DNA of 64,000 nucleotides from contig JAFXUD010000009.1 of assembly GCA_017535315.1 (NCBI GenBank), positions 62,001 through 126,000 of the forward strand, read 5' to 3'. The notes beneath the pieces were generated by a model. That model saw only the letters and a program-made list of their open reading frames with translations, ran no database searches and was not told where the DNA came from. This DNA comes from Victivallales bacterium (GTDB lineage Bacteria > Verrucomicrobiota > Lentisphaeria > Oligosphaerales > Oligosphaeraceae). A program made the position numbers and the translations under genes. Positions 16,801 through 23,932 of the stretch are shown here, in pieces; the first letter of the stretch is position 1; every line of letters begins with the position of its first letter.

Positions 16801-18131
16801 AGTTGGGTGCATTTCAGGGTGTCAAGCCAGGCCTCCCCCGTTCCCGTGAAGCGGAGGATGCCATCGTAGGCGAGTTCAGGGATGGTGATGGTGAGCTGAT
16901 TATCCTGCCAGACAGTTGACTGCGTTGTTTTCAGCGGGATGGTTTCGATGGTCTTTTTGTCCCAGCCACGGAAGACGCATTCCGCATTGATGGATTCGCC
17001 TTTGGTCTTGAAGGAGAATTGGAAGACACCGAGCTTCCCGACATTGGGGAGGTTGGTCTCCGCGACAGCACTCTTGGAGAAGGCAATGCAATTTGTTCCG
17101 CTGAAGGCCTCTTGCGAGACGGTGGTTCCTTTCAAGGTCCAGCCGTATGGAGTACCATCAAGGAAGATTTCGCAGTCGCCATTCAGAATGGCGTTTTTTT
17201 CTGTTTTCAGCAGGGTGATGAATTCAATCTGGATGTTGGTGTCTGCTGGATTGATGGGGTCAAAGCGGAGTCTGTTGATGATGCCCCTCCAGCCATTGAT
17301 GGATTTCAAATCAAATGTGAGCAGTTTCAGTTCACTGCTGGAGACGATGCTAAATGGTTTGTACTGCTTTTCATTGAAAACCGAGCCGTTGGCGCTGATG
17401 AATATCTCGCCAGTAGCGCTGATGTCGCTTTTCATGCCCACGAACATCGTGTCGAACTCCTCCGCCTTGAGGTTGAGTTCTGGGGAGATGAGACTGCAAT
17501 CGTGCATGGAAAGGCCATGGAAGCCGTCTGGGCGGATTTCGTTTTTTACCCATCGGTTTGGCGTCCATCCCTGAAGGCCGTTTTTGAATCTCCAGGTGAT
17601 GCTTCCGTTTTTATAGGGGAGGGTGACTGGCAGGCCGTTTGTTGTTGTCACGCTGTCCTTGTTAATGCCACGCTTGAGCAGTTTAATGGACTGGATGACG
17701 ATATCCGAGGAAGGATTGATGGGGTCGAAGCGAATCTGCTCAATCATGCCTTCCCAGCCTTTGATATTGGAGAGATTCAGGTTGTAGAGCAGGAAGTTTT
17801 CACCATCGCGGGTACGGTGGTGACGGTACTTTTTCTCCGCGAAAACCTCGCCTTTTGCGCGGATGAATATCTCGCCCGTGGAGGCTAGGTTGCATTTCAT
17901 GACAACGGCCAGCGTGTCGTAGTCCGCCGCGTTGATGTTCAAAATGGGGGAGAAGAACATAGCATCCCGCTTGACCTTCCCCGAAAAGCCTTCCGAGGTG
18001 ATTTCATGGCTTTCAAAGCCGCGGACACCCCAGCCCTGAAGTCCGTCCTTGAAGTTCCATTCCAACGACTTCGGTTGCGCAAGCAGAAGTGCTGAAAGCG
18101 TTAGGAGAAATGCGATGATTTTCTTGCTCAT
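13851..18131 (-). CDS. Giant secreted GH42-like glycosidase with duplicated N-terminal modules
   Basis: Starts at ATG 18131 with GGAG 8 bp upstream; 1,426 residues with signal peptide MSKKIIAFLLTLSALLLA. Two tandem homologous modules follow (about 22-150 and 175-310): LEWNFKDGLQGW/ITWRFKNGLQGW, STGEIFIRAKG/ATGEIFISANG and EQIRFDPINPSSD/NRLRFDPINPADT. Next come a CBM-like module (NAILNGDCEIFLDGTPYGW), then a rhamnosidase-like sugar-binding domain (QWIWCEEN, DDSYALYVNGQLV). Residues about 760-1170 are a GH42-like barrel (WLIINYSVRTNTHQWW; GISAEWFHWG with a candidate acid/base Glu; DDFRRWLKAKYGTDAALQKAW), followed by a GATase-like domain (LLVVLDERFMGRW; VAFVGCPGMLTPNG). Beta-galactosidase-like activity is inferred from the family. 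It sits in the middle of the leftward glycan cluster. Confidence 0.75.
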   Translation of the reverse strand: MSKKIIAFLLTLSALLLAQPKSLEWNFKDGLQGWGVRGFESHEITSEGFSGKVKRDAMFFSPILNINAADYDTLAVVMKCNLASTGEIFIRAKGEVFAEKKYRHHRTRDGENFLLYNLNLSNIKGWEGMIEQIRFDPINPSSDIVIQSIKLLKRGINKDSVTTTNGLPVTLPYKNGSITWRFKNGLQGWTPNRWVKNEIRPDGFHGLSMHDCSLISPELNLKAEEFDTMFVGMKSDISATGEIFISANGSVFNEKQYKPFSIVSSSELKLLTFDLKSINGWRGIINRLRFDPINPADTNIQIEFITLLKTEKNAILNGDCEIFLDGTPYGWTLKGTTVSQEAFSGTNCIAFSKSAVAETNLPNVGKLGVFQFSFKTKGESINAECVFRGWDKKTIETIPLKTTQSTVWQDNQLTITIPELAYDGILRFTGTGEAWLDTLKCTQLEEGTIVTPPPLKTTWKGQWIWCEENKLQDNCTAYVQKSFNLPNKELASADIQLTCDDSYALYVNGQLVHSTHGVADAWKKPEILDLRPFLKPGANTILAEITDVGSFQGFIADVVIVAKDGQFISLATDGKWQASVSKEGPWAPAAVLGRPPCSPWGHANYRPMRAQNSIKEPLRVTVRNLPQNVKPGQRIDLDVVVESVKLDNPIPVKYHLLQNGNTVWEDWVQNGLAMRDGKPQLTMDAFFPFKLKRGLCTMKIEFLGAPEGSDFSAEVFVDAMEKKSYEFPKVELVSQNGLTNIHVNGQLIDPTQALFTKPDQKQQIYTRDAGIHLWGISGDMGFTEHGFDYSNFDAAAEKYLSVDPNAWLIINYSVRTNTHQWWMAQHPDARCRYEDGSDMVNDYKSAKGYRPSYASKVWRETYADVLRHFIRHLKTTPYAERIVGFHSINGISAEWFHWGSQSQHFVDYSDASRDDFRRWLKAKYGTDAALQKAWARADVTFDTATIPTGKERGTPANGLYYDPKTQMNVLDYNDYQHDNCVETINYFNRIVKEETDGRVICGTYYGYTFNLFDSVFFGQGSGHYRLETMLRSPEFDYCIAPDCYGERHVGGTSKTMTPGGTFRLNGKFFWNQADLRSHWVYQRQPDGYVATVQESIDCMEREFARCMSEGNGIQWYDFSNGWTMGDKRLMQAAGKLYDLSCKYRNTVKDWAPENYLLVVLDERFMGRWNAFSNVGGSELHQNQMTYLWRAGIPWKVVLFSDLLRHPELLAHKAMLFLDAYRLTDEYKKYLEEKVLKDDRTVAFVGCPGMLTPNGLSADYCSKLMGCPFTLIDEKTLLKSKGTTTWKDLEGQEWGHNPAYKSTQFLMPTATTGCDVLATLADGRPSALYKNGKTCNLFWSAAPGLSPAVLRAIAKRAGVPVLATGNDGFYAGRGFIGIYASNEGTKEINLLGKGTPKDILTGQTWPAGTTTIKLPMRVGETRVFVVE

Positions 18132-18170
18132 GGTGGCTCTCCGTATGTTTATAATTGGTTATCTGTCAAT

Positions 18171-18235
18171 CTAGACAATCTAGACAATCTAGACAATCTA
18201 GACAACCTAGACAATTTAGACACTGGACAATCTAG
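18171..18235. repeat. 9-bp tandem array (CTAGACAAT unit), about 7 copies
   Basis: Units of CTAGACAAT repeat from 18171 with a few substitutions (CTAGACAAC, TTAGACACT) and end CTAG at 18232-18235. The stop codon of the M55 gene (TAG, complement of CTA at 18232-18234) lies in the last unit. A short version of the same array (CCTAGACAATCTAGATAATC) is found at 25007-25029. Confidence 0.85.
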
Positions 18236-19077
18236 TCTTTCAAATTTTCAAACTTGGCGGAACTCAGGGCGTTGATAGCCTCCGTGAAGGTGGAGTATCC
18301 CTCGACCTTCTGGATGCGGCGCGGCATGTTGGTGGCTTCGATGGCGCGCATTTCACGCACAATGGAGTAGGGGGCGTGGAACTCGCGGTACTTGAAGACG
18401 CTTCGGTTGGTGAAGTAGAGGCTGATGGCCTGAAGTGCCTTTTCGCGAATCAGCTTGCAGGCGGCCTTCGGGGCGAGGTGGTTTGCGCTCAACTTGCTGT
18501 TGGAGTATTGCTCGGCGGTGAGGCCACGCTTGTGGTCGTCGGGCAGGATGCCACGCTTCACGGCTGCCGTCACGACGCCTGGTGTCAAGTCTGCTGCCTC
18601 GCGGCAGAAGGCCTCCTCGCCCGCCACCATGATGGTTGGAATGCCCTGTTCCATGGCGCACAGCGCCAGTTCGCCGAATTCACCGATAGAGTAGCCGTTT
18701 ACGCTGATGTCATAGCAGGCAAAGCTCCCTGTATGCGTGAGGTGGCTGTAGGGTGTGCCTGACTTTGCGTGCTGGCCAATGATGACCATCGCGTCGTAAC
18801 CTTCGTCAAGCCCCCATGGATAGACGGGGCGGTGGATGCCACGCTCATAACGGCACCGCTCGTCCAGTAGCTCGACAGCAACGGCACCTGGCCCGTGCCC
18901 ATCCAGAACGGTCACCGCATCGGCACCTCCCTCGAAGAAACCATCCGACGCCGCATTGACCTCTTCGGTCAGCAGACGCTTAGCCAAATCATAATATCTG
19001 TCACCAGGCGTGCAGTAGTTCTTGAAATCCACGACGCCTGCGACACCTTCCAAATCGGTCATGAGGTAAATGTGCAT
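18232..19077 (-). CDS. M55 family D-aminopeptidase (DppA-like)
   Basis: The 281-residue protein starts MHIYLMTDLEGVAG, the characteristic opening of DppA, a zinc-dependent D-aminopeptidase that acts on D-Ala-containing peptides. The metal ligands of the family are all present: D8 and E10 in TDLEGV, H61 in LDGHG, H103 in IIGQHAKSG and E133 in SIGEFGE; H115 (LTHTGS) fits the catalytic histidine. No signal peptide, so it acts in the cytoplasm. A Shine-Dalgarno AAGGA lies about 9 bp before the ATG. The gene sits between two 9-bp tandem arrays, and its stop codon is inside the downstream one. Neighbours (giant glycosidases downstream, DJ-1 and the peptidase/acetyltransferase fusion upstream) suggest breakdown of imported peptidoglycan-like or D-amino peptides. 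Confidence 0.9.
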   Translation of the reverse strand: MHIYLMTDLEGVAGVVDFKNYCTPGDRYYDLAKRLLTEEVNAASDGFFEGGADAVTVLDGHGPGAVAVELLDERCRYERGIHRPVYPWGLDEGYDAMVIIGQHAKSGTPYSHLTHTGSFACYDISVNGYSIGEFGELALCAMEQGIPTIMVAGEEAFCREAADLTPGVVTAAVKRGILPDDHKRGLTAEQYSNSKLSANHLAPKAACKLIREKALQAISLYFTNRSVFKYREFHAPYSIVREMRAIEATNMPRRIQKVEGYSTFTEAINALSSAKFENLKD

Positions 19078-19100
19078 TTGAGATAATCCTTGTTTTTTTT

Positions 19101-19187
19101 GAGGGACGTGAGGGACGTGAGGGACGTGAGGGACGTGAGGGACGTGAGGGACGTGAGGGACGTGAGGGACGTGAGGGACGTGAGGGA
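19101..19187. repeat. 9-bp tandem array (GAGGGACGT unit), 9.7 copies
   Basis: Nine perfect consecutive copies of GAGGGACGT run from 19101 to 19181 with a partial tenth to 19187, in the leader of the M55 gene (about 20 bp upstream of its start). Identity between units is complete, so the array is recent or actively homogenised. Unit length 9 leaves reading frames open but no protein is encoded here. Confidence 0.95.
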
Positions 19188-19212
19188 GAAAACAGAGTTT
19201 CTAATGCCAATT

Positions 19213-19253
19213 CCCTGTCGCTCCTGTCCCTCCCGTCGCTCCTGTCCCTTTTA
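19213..19253. repeat. G/C minisatellite arm, family R2 copy C
   Basis: The stretch CCCTGTCGCTCCTGTCCC...GTCCCTTTTA is closely similar to the right arms of the hairpins at 34566-34710 and 36281-36439. Here the left arm has become the GAGGGACGT array (19101-19187), which can still pair partly with it (GGGAC against GTCCC). Confidence 0.65.
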
Positions 19254-19277
19254 GGTTGCAGTGCGCAAGATAGCCGA

Positions 19278-19820
19278 TTATGCTATCATGCCTTTGGCAA
19301 GCGAAGCGGCGACATCGGGCTTGCCAAGTTCGCGCACGAGGGTGAGGGCGAATTCCAGAGAGGCACCTGGACCACAGCCTGTGGTGATTTGTCCATCGAC
19401 CTCGACGCGCGATGCAGTGTAGTCGCCACCGATCTGCTTTTCAAAAGACGGGTAGCAGGTGTAGCGATGGCCAGCAAGCACGCCAGCAGCCGCCAGTGCA
19501 ATCGGGGCCGCGCAGATGGCGGCAACGTGGTCACCATTGGCAACCACTTCCGCGATGAGCTTACAGAGTGCCTTGCATTCGGCAAGATGCTTGGCTCCAG
19601 GCATTCCGCCAGGGCAGACGACGAGCTGCAAATCGGAGGCCTTCAGGCTGGAGAGACGGGTATCAGTTTTCACGACCACGTTGTGGGCTCCCGTCACGAA
19701 CTCCTTGTCCGTGATGGAGACCATTTCGACATTGAAGCCTGCGCGGCGAAGGACATCGACGCTGGTAAGTGCTTCGACTTCCTCGAAGCCGTCGGCAAAG
19801 AATACGGCGATTTTCTTCAT
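19278..19820 (-). CDS. DJ-1/PfpI family protein (YajL/ThiJ-like)
   Basis: 180 residues, start ATG 19820 with AAAGGA 8-12 bp upstream. The protein opens MKKIAVFFADGFEEVEAL and contains the nucleophile-elbow cysteine C103 in AAICAAP, the partner glutamate E16 in GFEEVEA, and GGMPGAKHL, all as in DJ-1, YajL and ThiJ. Such proteins protect against reactive carbonyls or act as glyoxalase III/deglycase-like or chaperone-like enzymes; precise activity cannot be read from sequence. Cytoplasmic. It lies in the leftward cluster between the repeat element at 19847-20031 and the M55 gene. Confidence 0.92.
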   Translation of the reverse strand: MKKIAVFFADGFEEVEALTSVDVLRRAGFNVEMVSITDKEFVTGAHNVVVKTDTRLSSLKASDLQLVVCPGGMPGAKHLAECKALCKLIAEVVANGDHVAAICAAPIALAAAGVLAGHRYTCYPSFEKQIGGDYTASRVEVDGQITTGCGPGASLEFALTLVRELGKPDVAASLAKGMIA

Positions 19821-19846
19821 GGGGTAGTTTCCTTTGTTGGTTTATG

Positions 19847-20031
19847 GTAACTATCCAGAAGGCACAAGTTGCCAGATTTTTTGCGCCGTGCCGCGTAGCG
19901 AAGCGGAGCGGCACGGCGCAAAGGAACTGGGGTATCGCTTGCCCGTGGGTTTCGCTCGCGCCAGAGGCGCTCGCTTCACCCACGGCTATGTTCTTGACGC
20001 CGCTACGCGGCTTATCCTTCTGAATAGTTAC
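19847..20031. mobile_element. MITE-like element, family R1 copy 1
   Basis: Ends are inverted repeats GTAACTATCCAGAAGG (19847-19862) and CCTTCTGAATAGTTAC (20016-20031), 15 of 16 matching. Inside are hairpin I (TGCGCCGTGCCGC 19882-19894 with GCGGCACGGCGCA 19908-19920) and hairpin II (CCGTGGGT from 19943 with CACCCACGG to 19985). Related copies are at 38707-38897 and 58424-58566. No transposase is encoded. The right end supplies the TAA stop of the MFS gene. Confidence 0.8.
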
Positions 20032-21209
20032 GGTTTATGCTTGATTCTTGAATATGCGAAGAAGACGTATGGGATGAAGAGGAGGCAAAGCAGGGAGGCA
20101 GTGGTAAAGACACCTTGCACACCCGTGTAGTAGATGACTCCGCCAGAAAAGAGGGCACTCAGCATGATGCCCGTGTTTTCCGCAGTGGTGTTCATTCCAA
20201 AGACAAGACCCTGTTTGTCCTTATCGGTGACTTTTGTGATGAGCGTCAGAAAAATGGGACCGATGCCGCCGATGGCCAGATAGGCGACGAAGCGCGCTGC
20301 AATAAGGGAGTAGGTGGAGGCGGCGTAGGTCTGCCAGAGCAGGGCAGCGCTGCCAAGGAGCAGTGCGGGAAAAATGATTTTTGTGGCGGTGGTTCTGTCT
20401 GCAAGGTAGCCGCAGATTGCCCCTGCGATGACACCTCCCAAGGCGGCGCCCGCACAGACGATGCCTGTCCAGAAGGCGGCTGTCTGCTCGCCCGTGATGC
20501 GTTTCACGAGTTGTGGCAGATAGGGGAGTTCAAAACTGCGGATGAAGCCCAGCAGCAGTATCAGCGAGAGGATGATCCAGATATTGGCTCCCATGGAGAA
20601 AAGCCCTGCTTTTCTTGGAGTCTCGTTTTTTGTGACAGGCTTGAAATCCTCATGTACAAAGAGCACGATGATTCCAGAGAGAAAATAGGTGAATCCGCAG
20701 AACATGAAGGCGGCGGTGAAGCCGAATCTGTGGACGATCAGCCCGCCAAAGAGGTAACCCAACATGTTGCCGCTCCAAAGGGCGGTGCTCAGCAGACCAA
20801 GGGCAAAGCCATGGTATTGCTTGGGAGTTCCCGAGACAATCAGTGGCTGCGCCGCGCTGGTCGTTCCTGTGAACATTGAGGCCAGGATGCGCAGGATGAA
20901 CAGCACCATGATGTTGGGAGAGTAAACCATCAGCGGGAAGATGAAGGAGTCCATGAAACAGGCACGGAGCAGCATCAGCTTGCGTCCGTAGCGGTCCGCC
21001 AGCCGTCCCCAGATGGGGGCCATGATGGCAAAGCTGCCCGTGCTTATGAAATGGAACCAACTGACAATCAGACCGAGCGTGCGTTCATCCGCAATGCCGT
21101 AGCGTTTGCTGATGAATAGTGGGATGAAGGGCAGGGCAGCCGCATATCCCACCACCACAAGTATCTGTGAAAGCCACAGGAGCAGTAGATTGGTCTTCCA
21201 GCGTTCCAT
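20028..21209 (-). CDS. MFS transporter (TetA-like efflux family)
   Basis: 393 residues with twelve predicted membrane segments and the MFS signature GRLADRYGRKLML after segment 2 (about residues 67-79). The pattern of the first segments (LPFIPLFISKRYG) fits TetA/multidrug-type proton antiporters of the drug:H+ antiporter-1 group; a sugar-derivative exporter is also possible. It starts 15 bp after the end of the peptidase/acetyltransferase fusion gene, so the two are probably cotranscribed. The C-terminus (...RIKHKP) ends exactly at the inverted repeat of the R1 element, whose TAA is the stop codon. Confidence 0.88.
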   Translation of the reverse strand: MERWKTNLLLLWLSQILVVVGYAAALPFIPLFISKRYGIADERTLGLIVSWFHFISTGSFAIMAPIWGRLADRYGRKLMLLRACFMDSFIFPLMVYSPNIMVLFILRILASMFTGTTSAAQPLIVSGTPKQYHGFALGLLSTALWSGNMLGYLFGGLIVHRFGFTAAFMFCGFTYFLSGIIVLFVHEDFKPVTKNETPRKAGLFSMGANIWIILSLILLLGFIRSFELPYLPQLVKRITGEQTAAFWTGIVCAGAALGGVIAGAICGYLADRTTATKIIFPALLLGSAALLWQTYAASTYSLIAARFVAYLAIGGIGPIFLTLITKVTDKDKQGLVFGMNTTAENTGIMLSALFSGGVIYYTGVQGVFTTASLLCLLFIPYVFFAYSRIKHKP

Positions 21210-21224
21210 TGCCAGTCGTTTTTG

Positions 21225-23906
21225 TTATTCCTTGACGGAGGCCGCCACGACGCGTGGGCGGACTGGGCAATTTTGGCAAACCTTCTTTAATACCTCCGTA
21301 TGGCACTTCTTGAAATCGGAGAGCTTGAAGAACAGAAGTTCCGCGTTACCGAAGGTCTCCACTTTGACGAGGTTTCGCTTGAACATCAAAGGCCAGGTCT
21401 CCTTGAGTTCGGCGAGGGCGCAGCGTCCGTTCCTCCATGACCATGTCTTGACCATCTTGACGGAGCCGTCTGGGAAGCGTACGGGATACTGTTCGCCAAA
21501 GGGAAGGATGCATGGGGCATGGACGGCGAACTCTACCGTATGCATATAGGTGATGGCGTTCGCGCAGTTGATCGCCAGTACATAGCCGTCGTTCTTTTCC
21601 AGAATGTCCAGGGGGGAGCCTTCGCCGACGGCGCACACCTCATGGTGGTGCTCCAGCAGTTCCTTCGAGCCGTTGCCCCAGGCCGCGACGGAGTGGGTTG
21701 GGTTCAGGGAACGTGTGACGCCAGGCATGGTGCGGAAGGTCTCTGTCAGGATGCCGACTTGGGACTTGGTGGTTTTCGGGTCGAATACGCCGTCTTCGTT
21801 GAACTTGTAGAAGTTGAAGGCAGGCATGGCGAGGAGCCCTTTCGGGGTTAGGCGTTTCTCCAGCATCTTGATGACGGCCTTCGGGCCGCCCTCGATTGCT
21901 CCAAGGAAGCTGAAGGAGGAGTGGACAAACAGCTTCATCCCAGCTTTGACTCCCAGTTTTTCCAGCACTTCGTCAAACTCCTTGATGGTGCCTGGCACAA
22001 AGGGCTTGACGCGCAGGTAGCCGTATTTTTCGAACACTTTGACGGCGTTGATGATGGTTTGGATATGCTCTTTGGAGTAGTGATGACCATCGCGGTTGTA
22101 TTCCGCGTTGATGATGGCGTCATAGAGGGTGGTTTTCCCGTCGCAGAATGAATAGATTGCATCGAATCCCTCACCGAAGGGGATGCGTTCGTCGTGCGGG
22201 ATTCTGGCCTGTGAATGGATGCTGGATGGCTGGATGGGTTCAATGACCATGTTCTTGGCGCGTCCGATGGCAGGTGCGGTGTATTCAGGGAGGACAGGGA
22301 GTTTTTGTGCATAGGAGAACAACTTGGTGGCCGCATTGTTGAAAGCTAGGTCGTAGGAAAGCCGCTCCATGTTCTGTTGTGAAAACAGACCAGAGTAGTA
22401 GTGTAGCACAGAAAGCACACGCTCGGAGGTCTTTAGAGAGAGGAAGAAGGCCTTTCTCATGGCATATTGGGCAGAAATGGCATTCGTCTTGAGTTCATCA
22501 AGATTCTTCAGAAGACGTTCCTCCAGGGTTTGGCAGGCTGTCTTTTTCAGTTGAGGCAGCATTTCCTTGAAATCTTCCTTGCGGAACGTTGCAATGACGG
22601 CGGCGCAGAGTCCTAGGGATGCGGCGGAGATGCGGGCCAGTTCCCAGTCGGGGTCGCTGAACTGCCAGCCCGAATTGTGGTGGTAGGTGCGGTCGCTGCT
22701 GTGCAGCCAGTTGCATGGGATGTTCATCAGGGCGCCTGACATGAAGGTATCGTCGGAGAGGTTTCCATATTCCGTGTGGAAATGCAGCACCTTGTGGTAC
22801 TGCTCCAGAGCGTAGCGCAGCACATAGTCGGTGAAGGATGGAGAAGCATCCGCCGTAGTGCGCAGTCCCGTCTCCTTTCGGCCATCGCTGTATCTGTTGA
22901 CATGGCAGGTGCTGTCAAAGCTGAAAACATGCAGGGCACGCTTGATGTTTTCGGGACTTGTGAACCACCCATTGAAACCATAGCGTTCCATGGAGACGAT
23001 GACGCGCAGAGTGTGCTTCAAGGGCGGGAGTTTCTTTTGTGCGACCAGTTCGCGGATGGCGCAGGCGACGGCGATGGCCTGTGATGCACCAGCTGCGTCG
23101 TCCGCCAGGAAGGGCTCGTAGATGTGAGCGATGAGCAGTATTTCCTTGGAATCCTTGCCAGGCACGATGCCCGTTACGGTGTAAAGTTCATCGTCATAAA
23201 CCTTTGTGTTCATCACGCCGTATGCCTTCACGGGTTTCCCCTTTGCAAGAAGCGAGCGGATGAAGTCTGCCTTGCGTGGAGTGATGCAGAAGATGACGCC
23301 ACGCTTGTCATCCTTTGTGTGATACCACCCGATGCGACCGACGCCATTGCTCCAGCGGATCTCATCGTAGGTCTCCTTGGGGGCGGCAGAGTCGCTGACG
23401 ATTATGGCCGCGGCATTGTGCTCCACGCAATAGAGATATGCCTTGCGGTAGGAATTGAAGGCTATAAGCACGAATTTTCCTTCGACGTCGGGATTTTCCT
23501 GGTCGAGTTTTTCCCAATCGACGACTTCCGCGTGGATGCCTTCGGGTGGTGTTGGCATGCTCCACATGCCTGCCGCAAAAGGGGTTTGGTTTGTGTCGCA
23601 GATCATGGCGTCTTCGTAGGAGAGTTTCTTGTCCTCGATTTGGAGGAAGGAGCGTCCTGTGCGATCCCATGCCTGCGGGATGATGTAGTCATTGAAGGCG
23701 GTTTTACCGTCGCATGGGATGGGAATCATCTGGACATTTTCAAGGCCAGAGGCCAGCATGAACTGCTGGCAGCAGTAGGCTGATTTCTTGAAATTGGCCT
23801 GACCATAGTTGCGCTCAAAACCATTCATGATTTCGGCGCGTTTCTGGATGGTTTCGACGTCGATGGCATTGTAAAGTTTTTTGAGGGTGTTGGAAAGAAT
23901 GCTCAT
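21225..23906 (-). CDS. Fusion of M28-like metallopeptidase, winged-helix segment and AAC(3)-like N-acetyltransferase
   Basis: 893 residues with no signal peptide. Residues 1-430 resemble M28/DUF4910-type aminopeptidases: a PA-like insert (GKFVLIAFNSYRKAYLYC, about 142-175), candidate metal ligands H in LLIAHIYEPF (about 261), D in LADDAAGAS (about 268), E in SMERYGFN (about 308), D in FSFDSTCH (about 329) and H in YHHNSGW (about 409). Residues about 565-630 (FCDGKTTLYDAI, then KVFEKYGYLRVK) look like the winged-helix tail found after such peptidases. Residues 634-870 match the aminoglycoside 3-N-acetyltransferase (Antibiotic_NAT) family: LFVHSSFSFLGAIEGG, SLNPTHSVAAWG, GEGSPLDIL and a late HTVEFAVHAP. 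The peptidase and acetyltransferase halves on one chain suggest removal of one acyl or aminoacyl group and transfer of acetyl to the freed amine. Substrate unknown. Confidence 0.8.
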   Translation of the reverse strand: MSILSNTLKKLYNAIDVETIQKRAEIMNGFERNYGQANFKKSAYCCQQFMLASGLENVQMIPIPCDGKTAFNDYIIPQAWDRTGRSFLQIEDKKLSYEDAMICDTNQTPFAAGMWSMPTPPEGIHAEVVDWEKLDQENPDVEGKFVLIAFNSYRKAYLYCVEHNAAAIIVSDSAAPKETYDEIRWSNGVGRIGWYHTKDDKRGVIFCITPRKADFIRSLLAKGKPVKAYGVMNTKVYDDELYTVTGIVPGKDSKEILLIAHIYEPFLADDAAGASQAIAVACAIRELVAQKKLPPLKHTLRVIVSMERYGFNGWFTSPENIKRALHVFSFDSTCHVNRYSDGRKETGLRTTADASPSFTDYVLRYALEQYHKVLHFHTEYGNLSDDTFMSGALMNIPCNWLHSSDRTYHHNSGWQFSDPDWELARISAASLGLCAAVIATFRKEDFKEMLPQLKKTACQTLEERLLKNLDELKTNAISAQYAMRKAFFLSLKTSERVLSVLHYYSGLFSQQNMERLSYDLAFNNAATKLFSYAQKLPVLPEYTAPAIGRAKNMVIEPIQPSSIHSQARIPHDERIPFGEGFDAIYSFCDGKTTLYDAIINAEYNRDGHHYSKEHIQTIINAVKVFEKYGYLRVKPFVPGTIKEFDEVLEKLGVKAGMKLFVHSSFSFLGAIEGGPKAVIKMLEKRLTPKGLLAMPAFNFYKFNEDGVFDPKTTKSQVGILTETFRTMPGVTRSLNPTHSVAAWGNGSKELLEHHHEVCAVGEGSPLDILEKNDGYVLAINCANAITYMHTVEFAVHAPCILPFGEQYPVRFPDGSVKMVKTWSWRNGRCALAELKETWPLMFKRNLVKVETFGNAELLFFKLSDFKKCHTEVLKKVCQNCPVRPRVVAASVKE

Positions 23907-23932
23907 GGAAGATGCCTTTATGAATTATGGAT

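Noticed and set aside
19101-19187. CRISPR array
   Set aside because: The 9-bp units are directly contiguous without spacers and too short; it is a minisatellite.
21225-22006. Aminoglycoside resistance gene
   Set aside because: The AAC(3)-like domain is fused to a peptidase and the family has many non-resistance members acting on metabolites, so resistance cannot be claimed.
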